Source: Amyelois transitella
Lineage: Eukaryota > Arthropoda > Insecta > Lepidoptera > Pyralidae
NCBI RefSeq assembly: GCF_032362555.1
Contig: NC_083525.1
Location: 7,921,501 to 7,985,500, forward strand
DNA length: 64,000 nt
Reading direction: 5' to 3'
Position 1 is the first letter of the stretch. Each line of letters starts with the position of its first letter. Below the pieces are notes generated by a model. It saw only the letters and a program-made list of their open reading frames with translations, was not told the DNA's origin and did no database searches. The translations under genes and the position numbers were made by a program. Positions 1-16,045 of the stretch are shown here, in pieces.

Positions 1-1
1 T

Positions 2-1102
2 GCTTTTAATACTGTCGATTTCGATATTTTGGTTGAAATTTTACGTACTTTAAATTTTTCCTCAAATGCCCTCTGTTGGTTTTCATCTTACCTTACTGGT
101 CGTAAACAACGTATAAAATTGAATGATTGCTTCTCAGATTGGTGTGATCTAGTAGCTGGTGTTCCGCAGGGTGGCATTCTTTCTCCGGTTCTGTTCTCAA
201 TATTCGTTGATGGCATTACTGCATCTCTTTCCTCTAATTTTCATCTTTATGCCGATGACTTACAGATCTATGCGTCTGCTAGTCTGGATGATATTAATGA
301 TGCTTTTAGTACCATTAATTCGGATTTGGAGAGGATTGCAGATTGGTCAAGCCGTTTTGGTCTTTTAGTTAATGCTGCCAAGTCACAGGCCATTGTTATT
401 GGTAGTCCGCATTATATTTCGAAATTGGAAAATGTGATGGTTCCTAGCCTAGTTCTGAATAACAATATTATTCCTTTATCTCCCAAAGTGACTAATCTGG
501 GTATCATCATTGACCAGACTCTCTCGTGGATTCCCTATATTAATGAAATCAGCCGTAAGATGTATGTGTCGTTACACTCACTTCGCCGAATGCAAAAATT
601 TTTACCCGTCGTCACTAAAGTTGTGCTTGTTCAGTCGCTTCTTTTTCCTCTTCTAGATTATTCCGATGTTGCTTGTTTGAACATTACTGAAGAATTGCTT
701 GACAAGTTAGAGCGTTTACAAAACCAGGGCATTCGCTTTGTTTTCGGTCTTCGTAAGTTCGATCATGTTTCAGAGTTTCGTCGCCAATTGAATTGGCTCC
801 CAATTCGCCTTAGACGTAATGTTCACACACTATCTCTCTTGTTTAATGTCCTTTTTAATCCTTCTTTCCCCCACTATCTTCATGATAATTTCTCATTCCG
901 TGAGACGGCTAGTCGTTTGCGGTCTCATAACGATCCCAAATTACTTATTCCTCCTTATTCCTCTCGAACTTATGGTTTATCTTTTAGTGTACGTTCTGCT
1001 CAGCTTTGGAATGATCTTCCCCAAGATACGAGATCTGCCCCTAACCTAAGTTCTTTTAAAACACTAATCAAAAGACTGTATTCTGATGCATCTAACATTT
1101 GA
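2..1102 (+). CDS. CR1/jockey-like LINE reverse transcriptase, C-terminal part
   Basis: The open frame runs in from the window edge and is uninterrupted to a TGA stop, so only the C-terminal ~366 residues are visible. Reverse-transcriptase landmarks are present: a GVPQGGILSPVLF block and the catalytic YADD box inside HLYADDLQIY. The C-terminus ends with an LWNDLP...LSSFK block, typical of CR1/L2/jockey-group non-LTR retrotransposons. The protein would copy its own RNA at a nicked chromosomal target; the endonuclease and any ORF1 would lie upstream of the window. The intact frame suggests a fairly recent insertion. It sits in an intron of SELO in the same orientation. Clade assignment within CR1/jockey is uncertain. 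Confidence 0.85.
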   Translation, partial: AFNTVDFDILVEILRTLNFSSNALCWFSSYLTGRKQRIKLNDCFSDWCDLVAGVPQGGILSPVLFSIFVDGITASLSSNFHLYADDLQIYASASLDDINDAFSTINSDLERIADWSSRFGLLVNAAKSQAIVIGSPHYISKLENVMVPSLVLNNNIIPLSPKVTNLGIIIDQTLSWIPYINEISRKMYVSLHSLRRMQKFLPVVTKVVLVQSLLFPLLDYSDVACLNITEELLDKLERLQNQGIRFVFGLRKFDHVSEFRRQLNWLPIRLRRNVHTLSLLFNVLFNPSFPHYLHDNFSFRETASRLRSHNDPKLLIPPYSSRTYGLSFSVRSAQLWNDLPQDTRSAPNLSSFKTLIKRLYSDASNI

Positions 1103-1383
1103 GTGTACTTATATTTATGTATGTTTATATATATTTTATTTATGTATGTTTATCATTAATTAGTTTGTAATTTATTGATTATTGTAACGCATCCTCAATG
1201 CTTTTAACTGCGCTGCCTCTTTGACTTTGATTTTCCTTTTTATTTTGGTTGACTGGAAGAAATCCCGATTGGGATAAGTCCGCCATTGTACATATTCTTT
1301 TATATTCAATGACTGTTCTGATTTTGTTATATTTATTTTTATGTGCAATAAAGAGTTTACAAACAAACAAACAAACAAACAAT
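1103..1383 (+). mobile_element. 3' UTR and (AAAC)n tail of the CR1/jockey-like LINE
   Basis: About 250 bp of AT-rich 3' UTR follow the RT stop. It contains an AATAAA polyadenylation signal at 1347-1352 and ends in an AAAC microsatellite tail at about 1359-1383. A second piece of the same 3' UTR occurs at 10726-10850 on the other strand. The tail stops about 12 bp before the SELO splice acceptor at 1395. Confidence 0.8.
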
Positions 1384-1395
1384 ATTTAATTCCAG

Positions 1396-3681
1396 ACAAA
1401 CATACTTGATCAAGCTCGGTTTGACCACGATCCAAGATGGCGACGATGAACTGGTGGACAACTTTCTGACCATCATGGAGAGGACGAGGGCTGACTTCAC
1501 CGCCACCTTCCGGCAATTAGCTGAGGTATAGTCGCCCATACATACATACATCCCGGCCAGGGCAAGATGAGACAAGAACTTTTTCTGATTGGCCTGGGTC
1601 TTGGATATTTATCTATATAAGTATAAGTATTTATTATAAAATATAGTATCGTTGAGTTAGTATCTCGTAACACAAGTCTCGAACTTACTTCGAGGCTAAC
1701 TCAATCAGTGTAATTTGTCCCGTATATATTTATTTATTTATTATACATACATAAAATCACGCCTCTTTCCCGGAGGGGTAGGCAGAGACTACCTCTTTCC
1801 ACTTGCCACGATCTCTGCATACTTCCTTCGCTTCATCCACATTCATAACTCTCTTCATGCAAGCTCGGCGGTTTCTGGTCGTCCATACTAATAATTTAAA
1901 TCGACGGCCTCTGTAGCGCAGCGGTAATACGCTTGTCTGTGGCACCGGAGGTCCCGGGTTCGAATCCCGGCCAGGGCATGATGAAAAAAGAACGTTTTCT
2001 GATTGGCCTGGGTCTTGGATGTCTATCTATATAAGTATTTATTATAAAATATAGTATCGTTGAGTTAGTATCTCGAAACACAAGTCTCGAACTTACTTCG
2101 AGGTTGACTCAATCAGTGTAATTTGGCCCGTATATATTTATTTAAAAAATCTTTGTTTGATTGTTATGATGACGCTAAATTAGCGCGTGTAAGTAAGGCT
2201 CTTAATTCGCGCATGTAGGTGGTACTTAATTCTCGAGGGCGAATCTGCGGGTAAAAGTTTGTAATTAATAAGAAATAACAGAATAAGATGTTATAAACTT
2301 TAATATCCTCGAAGAGGGCCCATTTTAGGAAGTAGGTACAAATTTCCAATATTTACATTCGGCGGAAAATGCATTTTGTGAAGAAACAAATTCTGAATCT
2401 GATCCAATTAGGTACAGGAATTAGCAACCTGTCACTATTTGAATCTCAATTCTATCATTAAGCCAAACAGCAACGCTCCTAACGGCAAACCAAAGAAGTC
2501 TGACTCACACAAAATAATAAACTTAAACAATACCTTTATGAACAGGTGCCCCAGAGTCAACTAACCGACAAAACTACCCTGGAAAGCAAGTGGTCACTAA
2601 ATAAAGTACAAGAGGCCTCCGACTGGAGTGCTTGGGTTAACAAATACATCGACAGGCTCCAAGCTGAGAAAGGTAAAGAGCATTCAACTTGTTTTAACCC
2701 CCCACGTACATTGAAGGGTGTTATATGTGTTCGTACGTCATCATCACATCGTCCAGATATATAACTAATTGGGTGAAACAAGTTGTTTCTTAAACTCCGC
2801 TCTTGCCCCCGTGGCATGGCACGCGCGACGCTGTTTTTATCGCGCGATAACTATTGCCGGTCCCGTTTCACGTCATTATAAAAAGCGAACGTACCTATAA
2901 TTTATAATTTTTTTTTAATAAAACAAAAAAATAACCAGCCATGGATACAAGTCATTTAAAATCCTCGTTAATTTATTTAAACCTTGTCATAACACACTAG
3001 TGTGTTCGATTGATAAAGATAAAATGTAATTTATTAAAAAAAAATTCAATGCTAGAATGAGCGTTTATAGGTTATTATTTTTTATTTTCTAATTTCTAGT
3101 GTCAGAAGAGGAAAGGACATCACGTATGTGTAAAGCGAATCCCGTGTACGTCCCTCGCAACTGGATAATGCAGGAGGCCATCAATGATGCAGAAAATAAC
3201 GATTTTGAAAAGGTAACATTTTATTTGTAGGTAAGCACATTCGGATTTTGGCTGAATGGTCAGGTCAAGAGTACCTTTTGCCAGGACGTCCTTGATTTTC
3301 CTACGTTATTCAGTTTTTGTTTTACGGATCTTTATTTATTCAGCTACACCAAGTGTTTACATGACACAGTTTCTATAGTTCTCAAATCTAGGTACTAATG
3401 CAAACATTGGCTATACATATAAGTGTTAATTAAATAAATTAATCATAAAATGTCCCATAATAATAATAAAAAAAAATATTTGAAGTAAATTAGAAGAAGC
3501 TATGGGTAACTAAATCATTTTATAATATGCAGTAATATATGTACATTTTATTTCACAGGTACGATTCCTTCTGAAACTGTTCGAGAAACCATTTGAACCG
3601 AATGAGGAGGCGGAAAAGCGAGGGTACTCATCACAACCACCGAGCTGGTCTTACGGACTTAAACTAAGCTGTTCCAGCTAG
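1396..3681 (+). CDS. SELO: Selenoprotein O homologue (protein adenylyltransferase SelO), C-terminal four exons, Cys form
   Basis: SelO is a kinase-fold enzyme of mitochondria and bacteria that transfers AMP to protein Ser/Thr/Tyr residues. Exons, with phases that join cleanly, are 1396-1525, 2546-2672, 3100-3212 and 3559-3681. They translate to IKLGLTTIQDGDDELVDNFL..., an SDWSAWVNKYIDRLQ block, NPVYVPRNWIMQEAINDAE (the family's NPKYVLRN-type motif) and a final exon ending LKLSCSS-stop. All acceptors are AG and all donors GT. Earlier exons, with the catalytic kinase-like fold, lie outside the window. Human SELO has selenocysteine two residues before its C-terminal residue. Here that codon is TGT (Cys), followed by Ser-Ser-TAG, so no recoding is needed. 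Introns 2673-3099 and 3213-3558 hold nothing recognised; the first visible intron holds three repeats. The 3' UTR contains a LINE fragment, and an AATAAA at 4141-4146 is a possible poly(A) signal. Confidence 0.9.
1549..1742 (+). mobile_element. tRNA-derived SINE, 5'-truncated
   Basis: It starts inside the B-box region (CCCGGCCAGGGCA) and carries the family's body and the GTCCCGTATATATTTA tail. The tRNA-like A box is missing. Confidence 0.75.
1743..1882 (-). mobile_element. RTE-like LINE, 3'-end fragment
   Basis: On the minus strand it encodes the LINE C-terminus ([18 protein letters not shown], then a YPSGKEA stop) and ends in a short (ATGT)n tail. It lies between two tRNA-derived SINE copies in the SELO intron. 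Confidence 0.85.
1903..2143 (+). mobile_element. tRNA-derived SINE, full-length copy
   Basis: The head has an A-box-like TAGCGCAGCGG and an exact B box, GGTTCGAATCC, about 45 bp downstream: an internal RNA polymerase III promoter. The body follows and ends GTATATATTTATTTA. A tRNA function is unlikely because the same unit recurs at 22412, 38409, 46086, 49092 and 50054. Confidence 0.85.
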
Positions 3682-3694
3682 TTTTTTTCCGCCC

Positions 3695-3780
3695 GCCTCA
3701 CGCTTTTTCTCGGAGGGGTAGGCAGAGACTACATCTTTCCACTTGCCACGATCTCTGCATACTTCCTTTGCATATATAGA
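3695..3780 (-). mobile_element. RTE-like LINE, 3'-end fragment in the SELO 3' UTR
   Basis: The recognisable block is GAGGGGTAGGCAGAGACTAC followed by CTTTCCACTTGCCACGATCT. It lies only ~15 bp after the SELO stop codon, so it is probably transcribed as SELO 3' UTR. Confidence 0.75.
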
Positions 3781-3784
3781 TACA

Positions 3785-3965
3785 TGTATGTAGTGTTGAA
3801 AAGACTGAAAAGGTCATGTTCAGCTGTATGACAAAATGATGTAAATAAGATGAATGAAAAGACAAGAAAAATCACAAGTTTATAAGCCTTTCTCTTATTC
3901 GCCTTTTACGTCATAGGTGGGAAAGACATGGGGTGGTCTTATTCTAGAATGTCGGGAAATGCCGA
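3785..3965 (-). mobile_element. RTE-tailed SINE, old degenerate copy
   Basis: Matches to the family remain at AAAAGACTGAAAAGGTCATG, TTCAGCTGTATG, GTTTATAAGCC and CGCCTTTTACG. Both ends are eroded. Confidence 0.6.
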
Positions 3966-5007
3966 CCGAGAAACCACTTCGTATATATACATATACAATT
4001 ATTTTGTTTCATTCACATTCGCCAATATCATCAGGCTAAGTCGTAGGTTTAGGGTACTCTTGACCTGACTTTACGCTATAAATTCCCAGATTTGATCAAG
4101 GTACTAGACGGAGGTACTAGAATGTACAAGAGATTTAAGAAATAAACTTTCACTCTGATTGGGTGAAGGCGAGAGGTAATTGTTGACGTATGCAAACGTC
4201 ATTTGTGAGTAACATATGTAAAAATAAACTGGGATTTAGGAAAATATTCTTAAATTATTATGGATTATTAATATATAGATATAAGTATATACTTACGTTG
4301 CTATTGTATTGTATATCATTAAAATATGCAAATTGTAGATGCAAATGTTATGTTATTATAAATTTGATTAATATGTATAATTTAATTTCATATAATATGA
4401 GATGTTAAAGCAATAATTATTAAGTTTATTTTTTTACTATAAAAAATGTCATTATTTTATAATAAAACTTTTTTTTACCAGTATTCTTGTTTAATTATAG
4501 TACTAGCTGCAGAATCATCTTGTCATCAGGACTGTAGGTTTGAAATTCGACAGGGTCTCAATTTCTAAAAACACAACTTCGACTTAAATTGCTTAGACAA
4601 AGCACACCTTCGAAAAATACTACTTTGACAGAAGCCATTTTGAAATGTACTTACATACTTGTTCAGCAGATTTTATTTCGACAGTACTTAGCTTCGACAG
4701 ATTACTGCGCTGACATGTGACAGAGGTATGAAATAAAACGTCATGTCATGCCTGACCTCGATTTAACTAATTTCAGGCAAAATTTCATCCAAATAGGTCT
4801 AGTGGTTTAGCCGAGTGTGTCTTAATGCTCTTAAGTCTATATTGCACAGACAATTACGTAAAAGTGATTGATCATGGACTTGAGATAATAAAAAAAGAAA
4901 TATAATCAAAATAATATAATTATCTCCACAATCTGCTTATCATAATTTGTACAATAACTAAAACATAATTTTTCACCTTTGAATAAACAAAAACATAAAA
5001 AAAACAA
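3966..5007. other. SELO-RAD54 convergent intergenic region, no gene seen
   Basis: AT-rich sequence between two convergent genes. I see no exon, RNA gene or well-preserved repeat, only candidate poly(A) signals (AATAAA at 4141-4146 on +, and TTTATT near 4673, which reads AATAAA on -). A frame at 4190-4408 is low-complexity AT and is not supported. Confidence 0.5.
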
Positions 5008-7302
5008 TTACTCATAATCTTCATCTGCGCTATCATCTGGCTCAGAATAATCTTCATCAATAATCTTCCGTCTCTTTCTCTCCTGGACATTTTCCTTATC
5101 CTCATCCTTATCTGCCACCTCTTTAGCCTCACACTGCGCCGATCGGTGATGGAAAACAAATGAAATACTCTTAGCCAAGTCCCAGCACTGTTTCAGGACA
5201 AGATCCGCCAAGCTCTTCTTATCCGCACAGTGATACCAGTTGGATAAATCAGACGTACAGTCCGAATTCTCCGGGGGAAGTGTCACCTGAATGTTATTCA
5301 CGCATCTACGACACTTGAATTTACTGTGCGTATCAGACAATGTATTCTCTTCTAAACGGAACAGGTCTTTCAAGTCGTCTGATGTAAAGTGACGCAATGA
5401 TTCTTCATTTTGATCAACAACAGTGTCGCTCAATGCTTTCTTGTGTGCTTGTCTTTGGAATATCTTTTCCTCGATTGTCCCCGTTGCCAGTAACCGATAA
5501 ATGTAGCACGGCTTCTTCTGACCATCTCTCCAGACTCTGGCCATGGCTTGATCGTCATTCGCCGGGTTCCAATCAGGATCGAACATGATGAGACGGTTAG
5601 CGCCAATCAAATTCAAGCCGCAGCCTCCAGCTTTTGAACTTAACATAAATATCCACTCCTTTGAATCCTTCTGATTGAAACTTTCAACCACTTTCGCTCT
5701 CTTCTTAATTGTCATCGAACCATCCAGTCTCACATACTGATAACACCGTTTCCTACATAATTTTTCAAATAAATCTAATGTCTGAGTGTAGTTTGAAACT
5801 AGAACTATTTTATCATCTGTGTTTGTTTTCAAATTTGCCAATATACAATCTAGGATCATAAGTTTACCTGAATACTCAGGTTTAACATCTTTTATGTCAT
5901 AATTACTTGGTAACAAGTCTCTAGCCTTTTCAAAACCTTCGGATCTTTCTATGATTTTATCGTAAACCAAATCGGGATGGTTGCATAGTTTCTTCAAAGT
6001 TGTAATACTAGATAAGGCACTTAATGTGTTCTTCTCACCCGTACCAGAGAATTTGTTACGAATGGCATCAGAGTTTATGAAATTCTTGTAAATTTGGGTC
6101 TGAAGTGGAGTCATCTTTACGCATATGACTTGTTCAAACTTCACAGGTAAATATTTAGTGAGCAATGAACTTGTTCTACGTATCATACACTTATTGACGA
6201 TAGATGTAAGGGTTTGTAGACATTCCTGTGCCTTCTCCCTCTCTTGTACTGATGCTAACGCATCTTGACCTTTCAAAATTGGATTTTCGTATCTCTTCTT
6301 AAATTCTTGTGCGGTACCCAAAATTCCTTCATTCACAAAGTGCACCAAGCTGAAATACTCGGTCAAATCATTCTGGATTGGAGTGCCTGATATCAAAATT
6401 CGCCGTTTAGCTTTCAAGCCCATCAGAGCCTGGTATGTTTGGTTTTCACTATTCTTCAGCCTGTGACCTTCGTCACACAAAACCAAACCCACTTCAGATG
6501 AGTGCAATATATTTGAATATATCCTAAATGTTTCATATGAAATTATCAACACTGGTGTAGCTACTCTTAAAGCCGCAAATGTATTCATAAACTGTTGGAG
6601 TTTCAATGTTATATCAGCTTTGGAGCCTCCATCCATAGCCAACGCATTGATTCGGGATCCTAACCATTTCCCAATTTCATTGTACCAATTTTTTACCAAA
6701 CTGCTAGGACACACAATAATCGCTTTACAAATAGTCGGCTTACAATCCGGTCCTTGCCTTAATAATGTCCAAAGTAGCGTGATACACTGCAAAGTCTTCC
6801 CTAAACCCATTTCATCAGCCATGATACATCCAAATGCGTTTTCAATCTGTTTTCCTGTGACACAATCGTACATAAACTTAACCCCATCTCTTTGATGAGG
6901 TCTCAATATGTTCCCAAGCACTGGATCAACCACAACAGCTACTTTAATGTCATTAGGGCTCATTTTCATCTTTTCGTGCTCCGGAATATAAGGAGGACGG
7001 TATAGAACAAGCGCATTTGGTTCATCGGGATCGTGTAGCGCTCGGCGCACTTGAGTCCGTTTTAAACCAAGACTCTTACTACAATATGATGAAACGTAGT
7101 TCGGTATAGGTACTTTAAAAGGCTTGCTAAGTATCTGCCGGATCAGATTTTCATGTTCTGAAGTAGATAAAGATTGAGATGGAGATTTCTGTGCGAGTGG
7201 GATCCGGGCGCATTCCCTTTTCTTTCGTTTCTTGTCAATTAGTGGACTCTTGAAGACGCTGTCGCTGGAGCCGATCTGGCTAGGCGCTAAACTGCGCCTC
7301 AT
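5008..7302 (-). CDS. Rad54: RAD54 (okra) SNF2-family DNA-repair translocase, intronless
   Basis: A 764-residue protein, complete at both ends. RAD54 is the nuclear Swi2/Snf2 ATPase that works with RAD51 in homologous recombination, driving strand exchange and branch migration and removing RAD51 from DNA. The N-terminus MRRSLAPSQ and the [13 protein letters not shown] and [13 protein letters not shown] blocks match vertebrate RAD54. ATPase motifs: Walker [10 protein letters not shown] at residues 162-170, DEGH at 277-280, SGTPIQND at 305-312. The C-lobe carries [11 protein letters not shown] (555-565) and [11 protein letters not shown] (585-595). The C-terminal CRRC zinc-type cysteines are kept (665-668). 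After these comes a tail of about 40 residues, basic then acidic ([22 protein letters not shown]), not known to me from human RAD54. The whole protein is in one exon, unlike every other gene here except the retroelements. Length is close to the family norm (about 750). Confidence 0.97.
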   Translation of the reverse strand: MRRSLAPSQIGSSDSVFKSPLIDKKRKKRECARIPLAQKSPSQSLSTSEHENLIRQILSKPFKVPIPNYVSSYCSKSLGLKRTQVRRALHDPDEPNALVLYRPPYIPEHEKMKMSPNDIKVAVVVDPVLGNILRPHQRDGVKFMYDCVTGKQIENAFGCIMADEMGLGKTLQCITLLWTLLRQGPDCKPTICKAIIVCPSSLVKNWYNEIGKWLGSRINALAMDGGSKADITLKLQQFMNTFAALRVATPVLIISYETFRIYSNILHSSEVGLVLCDEGHRLKNSENQTYQALMGLKAKRRILISGTPIQNDLTEYFSLVHFVNEGILGTAQEFKKRYENPILKGQDALASVQEREKAQECLQTLTSIVNKCMIRRTSSLLTKYLPVKFEQVICVKMTPLQTQIYKNFINSDAIRNKFSGTGEKNTLSALSSITTLKKLCNHPDLVYDKIIERSEGFEKARDLLPSNYDIKDVKPEYSGKLMILDCILANLKTNTDDKIVLVSNYTQTLDLFEKLCRKRCYQYVRLDGSMTIKKRAKVVESFNQKDSKEWIFMLSSKAGGCGLNLIGANRLIMFDPDWNPANDDQAMARVWRDGQKKPCYIYRLLATGTIEEKIFQRQAHKKALSDTVVDQNEESLRHFTSDDLKDLFRLEENTLSDTHSKFKCRRCVNNIQVTLPPENSDCTSDLSNWYHCADKKSLADLVLKQCWDLAKSISFVFHHRSAQCEAKEVADKDEDKENVQERKRRKIIDEDYSEPDDSADEDYE

Positions 7303-7685
7303 TTTACTTAGTTAAATGCTACTTCCTTGTAATATTTGGTGAAAAGTTAATATACAAAAACAAAACAAACAAATCCCCACAAACCAAATCCCACATTTGC
7401 GTTGCGCGGCGCACGAATTTCGAAACTGTCATTGTCATTCAAATCCTAGTCCGTCACACTGACATTTGTCAGAAAGATGTTGCCAGTATCATAATGTGGA
7501 AAAACACAAAAATATCCAACTGAAAAATTTCAAATATTAAACTTATAATAATCACAAAGATTTCATACACAACGTACCTAATGCGTCTAAAAGTAAGTTA
7601 CATTTTATAGTATTCATCCATATTAAACTAATATTTATAAAGATTGTATCTATATTGCGCCGTGTGGATCCATGCATTTTAGAAT
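7303..7685. other. RAD54 5' flank
   Basis: This holds the presumed RAD54 5' UTR and promoter, with a GC-rich patch near 7395-7420 (GCGTTGCGCGGCGCACG). No exon, TATA box or repeat is evident. Confidence 0.4.
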
Positions 7686-7689
7686 AGGG

Positions 7690-7850
7690 CCACTTGATAT
7701 CTTTCCTACAGGACAGCCCAATGAACTTGGTATCCTTATGTAGGCTATGGGCTAGCAGTCTGTCACTTTTTGAATCTCAATTCCACCTTAAGCCAAAAAG
7801 CTCTTTCTACCCCGCAAGGGATATAGACGTGAAGTATGTAAAGATTGTAT
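7690..7850 (+). mobile_element. RTE-tailed SINE, degenerate copy
   Basis: It keeps GGGCTAGCAGTCTGTCACT, TTTGAATCTCAATTCCA and the end block CTACCCCGCAAGGGATATAG. The 5' head is lost. Confidence 0.7.
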
Positions 7851-7924
7851 TTTTATGTGTAGAAACTAATAAACTCAAAACTAATGGACTTGACGATATT
7901 TGGCACAGATATATAAGACCTTGA

Positions 7925-8035
7925 AGATTTGCATGAAGAGAGTTAAGAATATAGATGAAGCGAAAGAAGTACGCTGGGATCGTGTCAAGTCGAATGATGT
8001 AGTCTCTGCTTGTCGTGATTTATGTTTGTAGATAG
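7925..8035 (+). mobile_element. RTE-like LINE, degenerate 3' end
   Basis: Recognisable blocks are GCATGAAGAGAGTTAAGAAT, GATGAAGCGAAAGAAGTA and GTAGTCTCTGCTTG. It directly follows a SINE copy of the same orientation. Confidence 0.65.
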
Positions 8036-8263
8036 ACTGATAGGACAGGAGTCACAATTGCTACATTTTATTAAAATCCCCACAGGAACGAAGCACAAAG
8101 TAAAATGCCATTCCAATGTTCATGAGGTTTGTAGTATCGTGCTGCCATTGGTATATCGTGCTATTTTATGACTTACGGTAACTATGAATGTAAAAAGGAA
8201 ATAGTAAGAGGTTAATTTTAAAAACATCCTAACATTTAAAACGCATCGGATTTATAAAAATAC

Positions 8264-8269
8264 TTTATT
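8264..8269 (-). other. Candidate poly(A) signal of LRRC47
   Basis: AATAAA on the minus strand, about 600 bp after the LRRC47 stop. Another AATAAA overlaps the region just after the stop (8859-8864). Which is used cannot be told from sequence. Confidence 0.35.
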
Positions 8270-8866
8270 CAAAAAAACAGACAACGAAAACTTGCTCTTA
8301 GTTTAACATTCATGATGTGTGACATCGACGACTTGATACATTCAATCACAGACAATTTTATAACATCCCTTCTTTGTGCATGTATAAAACAAATTAAAAA
8401 AACAGCTTTGCTTGAAAAAAACATTGGACTCAATTACAGCTTGGCAATTAACGGAAATACTGATTCCATTATATTATACTCTGTTTTTCCCTTATTATAT
8501 TACCAAACTATATTGACACCACAAATTAATAGCGTATTGGCGATTCGTGTTTCACGCCGACCATAAAAACTTAAAGCTATCAAAGATAAATATAGCACAC
8601 AGGATAATTTAACTAGAAAAACAAAATACTGTAAATTTTTGCAATAATTTCCGCTTAAAAACATAATCCATGTAATTTACTTAATTAAATGGCAACACTG
8701 AGTAGGCGAATTCAATTTTCAAATGTATTGAAGAAAAAAAAAATAACATTAACACTGGCCAGTTTTTCATTTCCCTAGTCAAAAAAAAAGTAAGTAATCG
8801 AGCAGCGAAAACATGCATTAAGTTGACGCGCCATTTTTGTTTTTGTTTTTTTTTTTCATTTATTTT

Positions 8867-14125
<5,259 letters not shown>

Positions 14126-14489
14126 TTTCTAACAAATTTAAAGTAGAAATATAAATAAATGAATAAGTAAGTACCTAACAAAATTTACAAATTACGCACG
14201 CCACGAACAGTTTCAGATTAAAACGTAAAACAAATATTTGACTTATCCAATAGTAACGTCAAAATTATTGGCAGTCAGCTTCAATCCAAAAACGACAGTG
14301 ATTAATTTCAACAGTTGTCAAATTGATGTTGAAATATTTAAAATGACTTTGACGTCTTTCTCTATACAAATTTGTTTTGATTGCGTATTGCGTTGTTTTT
14401 GCTTGGAACTTAGGAGCATTTACTTGCTATTTAGTATATTTTATTTACTTACATATATACCGATTGTTTCAATTATTTTTGATTCTGAA
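14126..14489. promoter_or_regulatory. Bidirectional promoter region of LRRC47 and the HTH gene
   Basis: Only 364 bp separate the two divergent start codons, so both promoters must lie here or overlap the 5' UTRs. No TATA box or clear initiator was identified. Any transcription start is inferred. Confidence 0.5.
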
Positions 14490-15806
14490 ATGGGGAAAAA
14501 CAAAACTATTCCCAGTGGAGAGCGGACTATTATATTAAGAGTCCTGCACTTTTTTGAAGAAGAGAAGAAAAAGGGCTCGCCTCTTCTTCCTCTGAAAAAA
14601 GCATTAAGCAGGACAAGCACAGCTACAGGCGTCAGTTTAAGTACAATAACTCGCATAAAGAAGGAAGAACTGAAGATTATTCAGGTAAAAATTGTCATAA
14701 CTTTTACCAAGAAAATGCCTACATTTCATGCAAATGTACAATATTTTACATTACAAACGGGGTAAACAGAGAAAATTGTCTAGAAAAAAGGACTTAAGCC
14801 ACATTTACTTCAATGAATTCAGATAGTGATAGGGTGCTAAGTAGGAAGCAAACCCTAGGCTCTGAGGCTTAATGGCAGAGGGTGCAACAGGGAACACACC
14901 AGGATAAAATAGAGAGGATGTATGTAAGCTGATTGCGATGACATACAAAAACGTTTTCTCATGTTTCAGGAAATTTCTCATACGAAACCGCAAGAATCAT
15001 GTTCTGAACAAACTGCACCAACTCTAGTTTCACAGTCAAGGCCCGAAGTAATCCTGCCGACACCAGGAAAGAAACGTGGTCCTGCACACAATAAAATGGT
15101 TATTGATGATAGAACAATTTGTGCTATAAAAGACATAGTGAACAACTTCTACAAAGAAAAAAATGAATTGCCAACATTAAAAAAAATATTGGCTGTAGCA
15201 AAAGCAAATTTCAATTTCCCAGGCCAAAAGGAAACTCTACGCAAAATTTTGAGGGAAAAATGTGGATATACATTTACTAAATGCGTAAGGAGAAGTGATA
15301 TTTTGAAAGGTAGAAATGAGGTGGGCTTTTGGAGAGCTCGCAATGTTAAAACGAAGGAGAAGAAACAGTTTGGTAAAGATAAAAAAAGGAAAAAGGTTAA
15401 AATTGAAGATTTAAATAAAACTAATTTTGATAAAATTGAAAATTCACAGAGCCAACTTAATAAAACTATAAATGAATGCAGAGAAATAGTATATGAACAT
15501 AGCAAAATGGTAAATAGTCATAGCGAAATTGTTAACAGACATAGTGAAATGGCCAGTGAAATGGTGAATAATTTTAACAAATTCGATAACAGACATAGCG
15601 AAATGGGCAATGAACAATGTGATAATGTTACTGGTTGTAATGAAATTGGAATTGTTCATAGTGAAATTGGAAATGTACACTGTGGAATGGCTAATGAACA
15701 CAGTGAAATTGGAAGGTATACAGTTAATACAATGAAAAATGAACAGATAGAATTGAGAATAGATAAGCAATATGTTGGTGTTGAAATGTCTATGGTAGAG
15801 TATTGA
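14490..15806 (+). CDS. Transposase-type HTH protein with seven-residue repeats, no DDE domain
   Basis: Two exons, 14490-14684 and 14970-15806, join in phase to 343 residues. The N-terminus (IPSGERTIILRVLHFFEEEK, then KKALSRTSTATGVSLSTITR) and the second exon (ELPTLKKILAVAKANFNFPG, then QKETLRKILREKCGYTF) resemble the paired helix-turn-helix region of insect DDE/Tc1-like transposase proteins. The region after about residue 165 has no catalytic DDE domain. It is Lys-rich and then carries diverged seven-residue units built on HSEM or HSEI (residues ~225-315), which could form a coiled coil. The role is unknown; DNA binding is inferred from the fold. It shares a promoter region with LRRC47, suggesting a host gene, perhaps a domesticated transposase fragment. 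The exon model rests on one clean GT-AG intron. It could instead be a decaying transposon. Confidence 0.6.
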
Positions 15807-15944
15807 TCAATTTGTTGAATTAAGTAAAAAAAAATTGTAATATTCTTTCCCAAGGTGGGGACCAAAATGCCTTAAACACAAACTCAAACTCAAAATATTT
15901 ATTGCATAACTGTGTAGACATGTCAATGGATATTGCCACATCTT

Positions 15945-16045
15945 TCTGCAACATACATACATGCATACATTTTAAATCCCTTGCGGGGAAGACATAGCCG
16001 ACAGTCTTGAAGGGACTAAAAGGCCACATTTGGCTATTATTTTGC
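15945..16045 (-). mobile_element. RTE-tailed SINE, tail-side fragment
   Basis: CATACAT repeats, CCCTTGCGGGGAAGACA and GACAGTCTTGAAGGGACT are recognisable; the rest is lost. Confidence 0.65.

Noticed and set aside
1903-2000. tRNA-like gene with exact B box (also at 22412, 38409, 46086, 49092, 50054)
   Set aside because: The same head is attached to the same ~150-bp body and TTTA tail at every site; these are tRNA-derived SINEs, and the heads lack a convincing acceptor stem.
8312-8566. 84-residue plus-strand frame
   Set aside because: It lies in the presumed 3' UTR of LRRC47 on the opposite strand and has no recognisable motif.
15149-15865. Several minus-strand frames of 70-118 residues
   Set aside because: They are shadows of the HTH/HSE-repeat gene; their Phe/Ile/His-rich look reflects its AT-rich coding sequence.
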